Assembly: GCF_037201965.1 (NCBI RefSeq)
Contig: NZ_CP147518.1
Location: 6,317,001-6,381,000 of the forward strand
DNA length: 64,000 bases
Reading direction: 5' to 3'
Source: Spirosoma sp. SC4-14
GTDB taxonomy: Bacteria; Bacteroidota; Bacteroidia; Cytophagales; Spirosomataceae
The position numbers and the translations under genes were made by a program. Each line of letters starts with the position of its first letter. Position 1 is the stretch's first letter. Shown in pieces: positions 15,761 through 24,502 of this stretch. The notes beneath the pieces were generated by a model, which was not told the origin of the DNA, searched no databases, and was given only the letters and a program-made list of their open reading frames with translations.

Positions 15761-16166
15761 CGGCAGCAACATTGCCTTACTCTACGAAACGACGAAAGCC
15801 ATGCCAGCCTCACTGTATCAGTTGGCAGCTCAGTATGAAATTATGGCGGCCGAGCTTGGTCAAAACGAAACCGAACTCGATGCAATGCTAGCTAAGGTTG
15901 ATAATTACATTGTCGCGGGCAAACCCGAGGAGGCACGGGAGCAGCTTCAGAATTATAGAACGGCCCGTGTACTGGCTCTTGATCGGTTTCAGGCTGGCCA
16001 GCTCGACTGGGCGTGTCATGTCCATAGCGTGAATGATAAACCTATTACCGACTATTCAGAAAGTAATCTGATTAGATTAATCGACGAATGGTCAGCCTTG
16101 GGGCTTACTCAGCAGCTAGTGGAATCAACACTCCGCGATGTAAAAAAAAACTTCGAACTGAGCTAA
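15741..16166 (+). CDS. tail assembly chaperone (G-like, zero frame)
   Basis: The 141-residue product is helical and acidic (LYQLAAQYEIMAAELGQNET, VDNYIVAGKPEEAREQLQNY), consistent with a tail assembly chaperone that coats the tape measure protein during tail assembly. It overlaps the LytTR gene by 20 bases. At its 3' end the reading frame contains a run of nine A residues (16142-16150), then the zero-frame stop at 16164-16166. The next open frame is in -1 phase, as in lambda G/GT. Its position two genes upstream of the tape measure supports the role. Confidence 0.75.
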   Translation: MITVRLNGSNIALLYETTKAMPASLYQLAAQYEIMAAELGQNETELDAMLAKVDNYIVAGKPEEAREQLQNYRTARVLALDRFQAGQLDWACHVHSVNDKPITDYSESNLIRLIDEWSALGLTQQLVESTLRDVKKNFELS

Positions 16167-16528
16167 AACGCTACTTCCCTTCACGCTTTGGCCCTCAACG
16201 CAGCCTGAACGAACTCTCACGTTTAAAACAGTATCTACAGGCGCAACTCAGAGCCGTTCTAAACCCTGGGCCCGATTCGGCCGCAGCCCTAAATCTACAA
16301 TTTGCGCTCGTTGTTGGCCAGCATAAACCGATTCACCTGCGCGACGATCCCAAAAACACAATTGTCGGTATGGAAAAAGGCTGGACCAAATTATGCGTGA
16401 CACTTACAGAATGCGGTTGCCCAGATCCTGAACGGTTAACCGTTTTCCAGTTATACACCTGGCTGGAAACACTGGAGGAGAAGTACGAAGCCCAAAAACA
16501 AAAGCAAAAAGACAATGGCAAGAAATAG
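16088..16528 (+). CDS. tail assembly chaperone T-like extension (expressed by -1 frameshift)
   Basis: The -1-phase frame is open from 16088 to 16528. Only the part after the A9 run (from about 16149: KLRTELKRYFPSRFGPQRSL) is likely to be translated, as the C-terminal half of a G-T fusion. That 126-residue part is helical and basic to mixed charge (LSRLKQYLQAQLRAVLNPGP, FQLYTWLETLEEKYEAQKQK) and ends in a Lys-rich tail. In lambda-type tails the fusion protein links chaperone-coated tape measure to tail-tube subunits. The ATG at 16088 is probably an accident of the overlapping frame. Confidence 0.75.
   Translation: MVSLGAYSAASGINTPRCKKKLRTELKRYFPSRFGPQRSLNELSRLKQYLQAQLRAVLNPGPDSAAALNLQFALVVGQHKPIHLRDDPKNTIVGMEKGWTKLCVTLTECGCPDPERLTVFQLYTWLETLEEKYEAQKQKQKDNGKK
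16142..16151 (+). other. programmed -1 ribosomal frameshift site
   Basis: Zero-frame codons read GTA AAA AAA AAC. Two overlapping slippery heptamers, A AAA AAA (16142-16148) and A AAA AAC (16145-16151), are both in the correct phase. The -1 frame is open across the site and to 16528, and the zero-frame stop follows five codons later. Slippage would yield a G-T fusion of about 262 residues. Confidence 0.85.
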
Positions 16529-17291
16529 TCACAACTTTTTAACCTGGTTCGATGCAGGCGACAATGAGTTTATCCTGCCGCTGCCTCGGCCGTTTGCGCG
16601 GGAACCCGAAATGCTTTCTCCTGTCGTCTGGCTGGTGCCGGGCGATACCGTGAGTTTTTATATCAATACGGTTGACGAAACGGTCATCGAGGGCAACATC
16701 GAAATTCTAAAAGATGGCGCGGCTACCGTTGTTGTCGACACCGTTACACAAATTGATTTTCCTACCGGCTCGCATCGATACGGTTCATTTGTTGTTCCGG
16801 CGCTATCGGAGGGTTTTTGCCAACTCCGAATTGGTACGACGTTAAGCCAGTACTGCTGGGTTTCCACCGCTGCCAATGCCGCTGACCGGACGGCCATCGT
16901 CAAGTTTCGGAATGATCAGCGGTTAGGCGGGGGTACGAACGTACGCTGGAGCTACTTACCAGAAAATTTTTATCAGCAATTCCGTATTCGGCTGGCTATG
17001 CGTGGCGAAGAGGTAGAAACCAACAAGGAAACCTATCGCGAATCAACTACCGGCAAAACGGTGTCGCTTTATTCAGAAGCCCGGCAAATCGTCAGTTTCC
17101 TGACGCCTGAGTACAACTATTGGGGACACCGTGCCATTGCTGGAATGCTGGAGCATGATACGCTTTTGATTAATAACCAGCCCTACCAATTCCAGACCGG
17201 CTATAAATCGAATATGAACGAGGGAGATGCTTTGAGTCAGGGCGAATTCTCCTTAAGCGATGAAAATACGGCGACAATTAATCGTAATTAA
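16515..17291 (+). CDS. phage tail-module protein
   Basis: The 258-residue protein overlaps the chaperone frame by 14 bases. It is beta-rich: residues 30-110 look like an immunoglobulin-type domain (WLVPGDTVSFYINTVDETVI ... GFCQLRIGTT). Residues 125-250 form a second domain with VKFRNDQRLGGGTNVRWSYL, RQIVSFLTPEYNYWGHRAIA and LLINNQPYQFQTGYKSN. Its place between the tail chaperones and the tape measure suggests a tail-tube-associated or distal component. No family was recognised. Confidence 0.7.
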   Translation: MARNSHNFLTWFDAGDNEFILPLPRPFAREPEMLSPVVWLVPGDTVSFYINTVDETVIEGNIEILKDGAATVVVDTVTQIDFPTGSHRYGSFVVPALSEGFCQLRIGTTLSQYCWVSTAANAADRTAIVKFRNDQRLGGGTNVRWSYLPENFYQQFRIRLAMRGEEVETNKETYRESTTGKTVSLYSEARQIVSFLTPEYNYWGHRAIAGMLEHDTLLINNQPYQFQTGYKSNMNEGDALSQGEFSLSDENTATINRN

Positions 17292-17881
17292 AAAGTCTCG
17301 ATCTGAACTTTGTATGAGTCCCAATTCCCATCCTCGTATATATTCCTGACAATCATCTTATTATCATGATATTCAAACTTTTTCCCAGACAAAAGCGCAT
17401 CCTTAAGCCCATTTGGCATTTGCAGAGCAAGGGCGTTAAAAAGCTTTTCGGCATTTTTTGTATAAGTTTTTAATGCCTGCTGCTTTTCGTTCATATTGGG
17501 AATATTCACCTTCAACTTGGCTACTTGAACGAAACTTTCAGAAGGAGATTCTAGATATAGTGCTAAGTTGTTTTTTAAGCCTTCGCCATTGGAATGGCCA
17601 AATTGAAAATAATTGCACGAGGAGAGCCAACCAATACCATCATAACGCCAAGTCCGCATTTCACCTAGGCCGATTTCGCTAAGTTTATTTTGAACAGCCT
17701 TAACATCATTAAAAACCTTTACTTTTTTGGCTTCCGGTTCAGGGGCTGCTCTTACTTCAGCAAGCAAAGCCGAGTCCGAATCATTAAGCGCTGATGGCTT
17801 CTCTACAGACGTATGTGTTCCAGAAGAGTTACAGCCCAATACAAGGCAAAATAATGCTGCAGCAATTAGTTGTTTGATCAT
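17288..17881 (-). CDS. lipoprotein, inserted against the tail operon (moron candidate)
   Basis: The only minus-strand gene inside the 3.3-38 kb rightward late region. The 197-residue product has a lipoprotein signal (MIKQLIAAALFCLVLGC, lipobox LVLGC with Cys17) followed by a Ser/Thr-rich linker and a mixed alpha/beta body (VQNKLSEIGLGEMRTWRYDG; KFEYHDNKMIVRNIYEDGNW). Base composition is more AT-rich than its neighbours. Opposite orientation, separate expression and envelope location are typical of moron genes expressed from the prophage, for example for superinfection exclusion. Its stop overlaps the end of the upstream tail gene by four bases. Function unknown. Confidence 0.8.
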   Translation of the reverse strand: MIKQLIAAALFCLVLGCNSSGTHTSVEKPSALNDSDSALLAEVRAAPEPEAKKVKVFNDVKAVQNKLSEIGLGEMRTWRYDGIGWLSSCNYFQFGHSNGEGLKNNLALYLESPSESFVQVAKLKVNIPNMNEKQQALKTYTKNAEKLFNALALQMPNGLKDALLSGKKFEYHDNKMIVRNIYEDGNWDSYKVQIETF

Positions 17882-18002
17882 GACTGGAGTGTTATGGATT
17901 TTCTAGGAAGATTAAGCAGCGGCAATTATACCTCTATTTTCTTAGTAACTTTCAATCGACCTTACCTGCAAGCCTACTGTGTCCACCTCATTCGGCGCAG
18001 AA

Positions 18003-21000
18003 ATGGCACTATTACAGCCTCAAGACGTTTTTGATTTTGAGTCCTACTTTCGAATGCTCTCTCAGTTGGAAGAGGCAGGCGATCAATGGGCTGAATCCAT
18101 GGTGCGTTCTATCAAACGCATCCAGTCTGCACAGCAGCAGAACGCCCAGCAAATGCAGGTGCTGGCGAATCAAATCAATTCAACCAGTCTAACCAGCCCA
18201 GCAGCAAGCCAGCAATTAGCCGAACAGGCTACCCAGGTCAATAAGCTTGTAACGCAGGCAGCCCAATATCAGGCTGCGCTCGAACGGCTAAAAACAGCAC
18301 AATCGGCTAATGAGTTGTCGATCGCTGACCTGACTCGGCTCATGAAGGGGCTGGAAACGGAGTATAAGCAGCTCAATCCCCTTCAGGCTAACTATGCCCA
18401 AAAACAGACCGAACTGCTTGGAAAGATTAAGCAGGTTTCTGCCGCAATCAGCGCCCAAACGTCGGTCCTGAAAGAAGCAAAGAAAGCCACAGACAGTGTC
18501 GAAGGCTCAATCCAGCACCTGAAAGAGCAGAACGAATCGCTTCGGCAGGTTTTGGCCCGAATGCCTGACGCTTTTGACAAACAAACAGGAGCAATCAACC
18601 GGAATAATAAAGCTGCGCTTGAGATGCAGCAGGTTATTCTTCGTAACGAAACCGTCCTACGCAACGTCGATACTCAGCTTGGGCGTAGTCGAACGGCTGC
18701 GGAGGGGTATGGTGTGTCGCTTAAAGGCCTCGCCGGATCGGCAGCTATTGCAGTTGGTGGCATCATTGGGGTGTCCTCTGCTCTTGATGCTATAAAAATG
18801 AGTCTCTCGATCATCTCCGACATGGAGCGCATCGATGCCTCATTAAAAGCTGTTTCCAAAGATACGACCGACTTCAGGCAAACGCAGGAGTATCTGATTG
18901 GCCTGGCCAACCGGTTGGGTTTGCAGTACGAGGTTCTGGCCAGATCCTACAAGGGGCTAAAAGCGGCTACCAACGGAACGGCCCTTGAAGGAAAAGCTAC
19001 TCAGCAAATTTTTACCGGCCTTGTCGATGCTGGAGCCGCTCTGAAACTGTCGAATGATCAGATTGAAGGTGCGCTAATGGCCGTCACACAAATGATGTCG
19101 AAAGGCAAAGTGCAGGCCGAGGAGCTTCGTCAGCAGTTGGGAGAACGATTGCCGGGTGCTATCAAACTGCTGGCCGACGCAATGGGCGTTTCGGAATCGA
19201 AACTCAACAAAATGATGGAGCAGGGAGAACTGCTCGCCGTCGATGTGTTGCCTAAACTGGCCGCTCAGTTAGATAAAACCTACGGCAAAGACGCTCAGAG
19301 TAATCTTGAATCAATGTCTGGTGGCTGGAATCGGATGACCAACGAAGTTCATCTATTTCTCGCTGCTATGAACGACAACGGTGCCATCAGCGCCACAGCC
19401 AACAACATTCAGAATATGATCAGCGACACGATTCGTGGTATTCGTGTGGCTATTCAGTCAAATGACTGGAAAACCTTTTGGGGAGCGTTGGGCTATGCGG
19501 CAACCAAATACACTCCTCTGCCAACGATCGGCAAAGATGCTATGCAGCAGGTTGAAATTAATGCCAAAAACCAGCCTGTTATCGATGAGTTCAAAACCAT
19601 GACACCTGCCCAGCGTCAGGCCCGCATTGGTATCACCCAGGATAATATCAACCGAAACCAAAAACGGATGAATGATGACTTTAGCAATACCGTTTTTGGT
19701 GGAAAAAAAGACCAGGTACAGCAGCAACTTAATGCCGATAAACAGTTGCTGGAAGAGCTTAAGAAAGCGGAAATCGAGCTAGTTAAAAAGGATGAAGCCG
19801 ACAAGGCACAAGCCGAAATAAATGCCAAACGAGCGGCTCAGGCTAAAAAGGAGGCAGAAGCGGAAAAGCAAGAGAAGGAAGCGCATAAACGCGAAGCTGC
19901 CCGGCGCAAAGCTGAAGCCGAAGCCGACCGAAAATTGAACCAGGAATTGGCCAATGCAAAGGCTGAAAATGATGTCAAACTTACGGATCTGTCGGCAAAC
20001 AAACAGGATGGTCTGATTTCAGAAAAAGAGTTCATCGAGCAACGTAAGACACTCACAATCGCAGGTATCGAGGAACGGCAGGCTATTCTCGAAAAAGCGG
20101 GCAAAAAAGAGTCCGACGATTACAAAAAGCTGACTAAAGAGAAGATAGACGCTGAAACACAGTACAAACGCGATTCACTCAAACTGGCACTCTCGGACTC
20201 CAAGAGCAACACATCGTCAGAGCTCGCTGGCCTTAGCAGTGATAAAGCGGAAGGTATTATCACTGAACAGCAGTACGTCGAGAAAAAACATAAGGTCATT
20301 TTACAGGGCATCGACGATCAGATGCGCATTCTTACTGACGCAGGTCAACAGGAAAGCAAACTCGCCAAGGACCTCAACGATCAGAAGCTCGAAGCGGATA
20401 AGGACTACTTTAAAGAACGACTGAAAGCTCAGAAAACAGCCTGGAAAACGGAGCTCGATGAAACAGCTACGGCCTTAAAAGCGGTAGACAATCAACTTGG
20501 CGATGATTACCGGGAACGGTTACTCGAACTGACAAAATATTACGATGAAAAAGAGCGTCGTATTCAGGTCGATATCGCCAGTCAGCGAATAACGCCGGAT
20601 GTTGGCGAAGCCAAACTCCACGAATTGTATATGAATCGGCTTCGAGCCGAATTACAATTAACGGAGGAGTTTTACCAGAAAGATCGAACCCTCAGTAATG
20701 CTGTCGTCGACGCTAAACTAGCCGCCTTAGAGCGCTATAAGCTTGAGGCTGGTAGAACGCCTGCTGAAATCGAAGCCGCCGAGGAGCAGATCCGCAAACT
20801 GAAAAAGGCTCGTGATCAGGAAGCGGCTGATGATAAAAAGCGGCTCGATAAAGAGGTCGCTGACAATGCCAAACAGAAAAGCGACGAACAGACACAGCAT
20901 GAAATTGCTAACGCGCAGCGTGCCGTTGAAAAGCGGCAGCAGCTATGGCAACAAGGCCTCCAGCTCGCTGATACAATCGGTCAGTCGATCGCTTCAATTT

Positions 21001-21788
21001 CCAGCGTGTATAGTCAAAAGGAACTCGACAACCTGGACAAACAGAAAGAGGCTGAATTGGCGCTGGCTGGTGATAATGCTGATGCCAAAGCCAAAATCGA
21101 GGAGCAGTACAACAAACGTAAGGCTGAAGTTCAGCGGAAAGCAGCCATTCAGGAACGAGAAGCTGCGTTGTTTTCGATTGCCATCAATACCGCACAGGCG
21201 GTAATGTCGGTTCTGTCAACTGGCGGTGGTGCCCATTATCTGGATTTTGGCGTAACGGCTGGTATCCTATCAGCCTTTGTTACTGCAGCTGGTATCGCGC
21301 AGGCAGCTGCCGTGTTGGCAGCGCCCCTGCCTAATTTCTGGGTAGGAACGACCAGTGCTCCGGAAGGTTTCGCTAATCTGGCCGAGCGGGGCCCAGAGAT
21401 TCGCCAGAAAAAAGACGGTAGCTATCAGTACTACTCAAAACCAACTGTCGATTGGCTTGATCAGGGGGATATCATCTATACGGCTGATCAATCAAAACGT
21501 CTTGTCGACGACTGGCAGAAGCAGGAAGCAGCCCGGCAATCGTTACAAGATTCTTACCTGATGGAAGCGACAACCGGCCGACTCCAGGATGGTCGACGCG
21601 AAGAACTTCGCATCGTGTATGCTGGTGGCTCTCAGCCCTCAGAGGAAACATTGTATCAGGCAATGGGTCGTGCACTCGACGAACGCCCGGAGTATATCAC
21701 CAACATTGATGTCGACGGTATGTCGGAAGGCCTTCGAAAGGGTAACCATTATCGGGAATTCCGCGAAAAACGTAGACGCTTCTTCTAG
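18003..21788 (+). CDS. tail tape measure protein
   Basis: The start is placed at ATG 18003 (MALLQPQDVFDFESYFRM); a GTG at 17979 would add eight residues. The 1261-residue product is the tape measure, which sets tail length and reaches through the tube during DNA ejection. It shows an N-terminal helical coiled-coil (AQQQNAQQMQVLANQINSTS), then a hydrophobic helical block (GLAGSAAIAVGGIIGVSSAL, about residues 240-260) with the tape-measure-type region KSYKGLKAATNGTALEGKAT through QLGERLPGAIKLLADAMGVS (about 310-400). Next come a very long charged helical domain with repeated EKEFIEQRKTLTIAGIEERQ-type units (about 670-1000), a second hydrophobic block (SIAINTAQAVMSVLSTGGGA) and a C-terminal basic region. 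By length it would correspond to a tail of roughly 180-190 nm, using the usual 1.5 Å per residue. Confidence 0.92.
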   Translation: MALLQPQDVFDFESYFRMLSQLEEAGDQWAESMVRSIKRIQSAQQQNAQQMQVLANQINSTSLTSPAASQQLAEQATQVNKLVTQAAQYQAALERLKTAQSANELSIADLTRLMKGLETEYKQLNPLQANYAQKQTELLGKIKQVSAAISAQTSVLKEAKKATDSVEGSIQHLKEQNESLRQVLARMPDAFDKQTGAINRNNKAALEMQQVILRNETVLRNVDTQLGRSRTAAEGYGVSLKGLAGSAAIAVGGIIGVSSALDAIKMSLSIISDMERIDASLKAVSKDTTDFRQTQEYLIGLANRLGLQYEVLARSYKGLKAATNGTALEGKATQQIFTGLVDAGAALKLSNDQIEGALMAVTQMMSKGKVQAEELRQQLGERLPGAIKLLADAMGVSESKLNKMMEQGELLAVDVLPKLAAQLDKTYGKDAQSNLESMSGGWNRMTNEVHLFLAAMNDNGAISATANNIQNMISDTIRGIRVAIQSNDWKTFWGALGYAATKYTPLPTIGKDAMQQVEINAKNQPVIDEFKTMTPAQRQARIGITQDNINRNQKRMNDDFSNTVFGGKKDQVQQQLNADKQLLEELKKAEIELVKKDEADKAQAEINAKRAAQAKKEAEAEKQEKEAHKREAARRKAEAEADRKLNQELANAKAENDVKLTDLSANKQDGLISEKEFIEQRKTLTIAGIEERQAILEKAGKKESDDYKKLTKEKIDAETQYKRDSLKLALSDSKSNTSSELAGLSSDKAEGIITEQQYVEKKHKVILQGIDDQMRILTDAGQQESKLAKDLNDQKLEADKDYFKERLKAQKTAWKTELDETATALKAVDNQLGDDYRERLLELTKYYDEKERRIQVDIASQRITPDVGEAKLHELYMNRLRAELQLTEEFYQKDRTLSNAVVDAKLAALERYKLEAGRTPAEIEAAEEQIRKLKKARDQEAADDKKRLDKEVADNAKQKSDEQTQHEIANAQRAVEKRQQLWQQGLQLADTIGQSIASISSVYSQKELDNLDKQKEAELALAGDNADAKAKIEEQYNKRKAEVQRKAAIQEREAALFSIAINTAQAVMSVLSTGGGAHYLDFGVTAGILSAFVTAAGIAQAAAVLAAPLPNFWVGTTSAPEGFANLAERGPEIRQKKDGSYQYYSKPTVDWLDQGDIIYTADQSKRLVDDWQKQEAARQSLQDSYLMEATTGRLQDGRREELRIVYAGGSQPSEETLYQAMGRALDERPEYITNIDVDGMSEGLRKGNHYREFREKRRRFF

Positions 21789-21796
21789 GCTAAGTA

Positions 21797-24499
21797 ATGA
21801 ACGAGACTATTTATGATCAGTACGGCCGGTCATTTGTACTGCCTGGCTTATACGAAGACTTCCCCAAATTCTTCCGGCTTACCCATATCCCAGCAGACGG
21901 ATCGGCTCCCGAATCAATCGACATCCGAGAGCCGATCGGCTGGGCAAATTTGAAGTTAAGTCTCTCCAGAGACGAAGAAGAACATGGTATTAACTACGAA
22001 TACAGTACCAGTTCGGCCGCCTGCGAATTCAATGCGGCCAGCGGTCGCGATTTCGTAGGCGGCATTTTCCGCGCCGAAGGTGAGGATGCGACCATTATGC
22101 TGATTCAGGGCCTGCGCATTTCGGGCCAACAGGAGGTAATCGAGTACGAAGGTAGGCTTACGTTATCGACCTACAAAAAGGTACGCCGAAACATCAGTTG
22201 CGGACTGGAACGCTCAACATTATCGGCCAGGCTCCTTTCGAAATGGGAAACCGCTGTTGACTTCACGTCGGCCACGTCGTTAGATGGCGACTCTATCGCA
22301 CCCCCTGCTTTCGTTTCTGTTCCGCTCACGTCTCAGAGCCTGGAAGAGCGGTTTACCTGTAACGTCGATGCTGGGAAACGGGTAGAGCAGACGTTTCAGG
22401 GAGATACCAACGGCCATATCTGGGTACAGTTCGACACCTCACAGCCGCAGATCAGTGAAATCGAAGAATTCGCTTCAGGTCGACCAATGGGCGTTTCTGA
22501 TTCAGAAGGGCCACTTACGAACGATGAGTGGCTTTTCAAGTTTCGGTCGTCCGGAACCCGTCAGGTGTCTATCGACCTTTCGTATGGTATTTGGTTGACG
22601 CCCAAGAAAAAAACCATCAGCATTGGTGCCGTTAAGGTGACAGGATTCAGACTAACAACCATCATGACGGTTGTCAAAGCCAATGGATCGCGTCAGGATT
22701 ACACGCTGACGACGCCACTTTCGGACGGTTTACTCAACAAACCTCCCCGCAGTTATGGCGTTTCCGATATCTACCTGGTAGCCGAATCGGTCAAATTCAA
22801 TCAGCAGATCGACACCGCACCCGGGGATAAACTGTTTTTGTACGGACTGGTCGAGTTTACCCACAACAAAAACGAGCTCCAGTCGACACAGTTCGCGGTT
22901 CAGCTTAGAACACAGAAGATTTCGATAACCGGACGTTCTCAAAACCAATCCTCATCGGCCAAAGGCTTACTGGTCTACGATGCCATTAACACGGCAATTG
23001 CCGTAACAACTGGCTTGCAAGACCGTTTTCGCTCTGATTTCTACGGTAAACAGGGGACTCGGTATGCTGCTGATGGCTGTGGAGCCCGCCGGGTGATTCT
23101 GAACGGGTTTGCTATCCGGAATTTCAAGCAGACAGAACGGCCGCTTAATCTATCGGCCCAGGACATCATCAGCAGTTTGAAAGTGATCGACGGAACGGGT
23201 ATGGCATTTACCACCGAACTGGATAATAATCAAAATCCGGTCGATGTCCTGCGGATTGAGCCCATGAGCCATTTCTATCAGCCGGTTGAACTGTTACGGC
23301 TCGATGAGGTCGGCGATTACCGGGAAGAGTCCATCGAGACAGAAATCTTCAGCACGGTCGAGGTAGGCTATCAAGAATGGGTTACGGAGGGAGCCAGTGC
23401 TCTGGAAGAGGTGTTTGTAACCCAACAGGTAACAACCCCTATCAAGCACGAAAACGGCAAAAAGACGCTCACCAGCAGGCTGATTGCTTCTGCGCTGGCC
23501 ATCGAGCGGACCCGACGCGAACAGTTTGCAGACACGCCCACCGATGGAACAGCTTATGATGATAAAGGCTTCATTATACAGTGTAAGCCCATTCAGGGAT
23601 TTTCTGGCCTGGTGTTATTCGTCAATGCCCTCCTGATCCGATACATACAGGTTGATTCAGCGATTAGCTGGCTATCCGTCGGGCAGTCGATTACGATTTC
23701 AGGAGCCAACATCAACAATGGTACCTATACGGTAACGGGCATTTCGGATGTTTCAAAGCGGCCATGGACATTTTCGGTAAAAGAGCATTTTGCCTTTGGC
23801 GCTTCGCAGGCTACAATTTCAGCAGCCGGAGGGCTAGGGTTACAGCCCGAAACGGGGGCAGACTTATTATTCACGTCAGGACTGACGTCCGCCAAAGACA
23901 CCTATAATTTACGACTTACGCCTGGGCGCATTTTATGGGCTAACGCGCCAATTTGGGGTGGTTGTCTGGTCGATAAAGAAGGGTATAGCCTGTCCAATAA
24001 AACCAAAATGCCGGGGGCGCAGCGTGTAGTTACCATGCTACCGGAAACCGATACCTGCGGTATGCCCGGTCTGGTTGGAGAATCTGAACCGATCGCCGTC
24101 GACCAGGTCTTGCAGCATGTCATTTTCAGGCCACGGCGGATTATGTTCAAAAAACGGCTTTCTCATGCGCAGATCCAGCGGCTTCGGCTAGGGCATTCAG
24201 GCTTATTACCCAGTGAGATTCAGGACGGGAAAATGATCAATCCGAATTACGGATATATCTCCTGTCTCGATGATTCCGGCGTGCGGGTTGGCGGCTATCT
24301 CATGAACCTCACCTGGGGACCCGCCAATGAGGAGGCAACTTTCGAATTAAAACAACTCGCATTAGATTTAAACGACACTACATCAGGGCTTGACTGTTCA
24401 CAGTTCATGGGTTGGACGCTGGAGCAGGCCGAATTGGCCGACGACCAGACGCGACGACGCATCGAACTGTGTACATGGTTGGACGTTGATCCGCTCTAG
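21797..24499 (+). CDS. large distal tail protein
   Basis: The 900-residue beta-rich protein directly follows the tape measure, where siphoviruses encode the distal tail and tail-associated proteins that make the tail tip. The N-terminus (DQYGRSFVLPGLYEDFPKFF) and first 140 residues look like a distal-tail jelly-roll or barrel, with PIGWANLKLSLSRDEEEHGI. The middle and C-terminal parts contain many beta segments and an OB/Ig-like stretch VNALLIRYIQVDSAISWLSV ... ANINNGTYTVTGISD. The C-terminus has several Cys and Trp residues. No catalytic motif was seen. It belongs to the rightward late operon and is followed after three bases by the next gene. Confidence 0.75.
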   Translation: MNETIYDQYGRSFVLPGLYEDFPKFFRLTHIPADGSAPESIDIREPIGWANLKLSLSRDEEEHGINYEYSTSSAACEFNAASGRDFVGGIFRAEGEDATIMLIQGLRISGQQEVIEYEGRLTLSTYKKVRRNISCGLERSTLSARLLSKWETAVDFTSATSLDGDSIAPPAFVSVPLTSQSLEERFTCNVDAGKRVEQTFQGDTNGHIWVQFDTSQPQISEIEEFASGRPMGVSDSEGPLTNDEWLFKFRSSGTRQVSIDLSYGIWLTPKKKTISIGAVKVTGFRLTTIMTVVKANGSRQDYTLTTPLSDGLLNKPPRSYGVSDIYLVAESVKFNQQIDTAPGDKLFLYGLVEFTHNKNELQSTQFAVQLRTQKISITGRSQNQSSSAKGLLVYDAINTAIAVTTGLQDRFRSDFYGKQGTRYAADGCGARRVILNGFAIRNFKQTERPLNLSAQDIISSLKVIDGTGMAFTTELDNNQNPVDVLRIEPMSHFYQPVELLRLDEVGDYREESIETEIFSTVEVGYQEWVTEGASALEEVFVTQQVTTPIKHENGKKTLTSRLIASALAIERTRREQFADTPTDGTAYDDKGFIIQCKPIQGFSGLVLFVNALLIRYIQVDSAISWLSVGQSITISGANINNGTYTVTGISDVSKRPWTFSVKEHFAFGASQATISAAGGLGLQPETGADLLFTSGLTSAKDTYNLRLTPGRILWANAPIWGGCLVDKEGYSLSNKTKMPGAQRVVTMLPETDTCGMPGLVGESEPIAVDQVLQHVIFRPRRIMFKKRLSHAQIQRLRLGHSGLLPSEIQDGKMINPNYGYISCLDDSGVRVGGYLMNLTWGPANEEATFELKQLALDLNDTTSGLDCSQFMGWTLEQAELADDQTRRRIELCTWLDVDPL

Positions 24500-24502
24500 C
24501 GA

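Noticed and set aside
16088..16148. Independent start for the second tail-chaperone frame at ATG 16088
   Set aside because: The slippery A9 run with in-phase open frames explains the frame as a frameshift product; the first 20 codons from 16088 lie over the zero-frame gene and look like noise.
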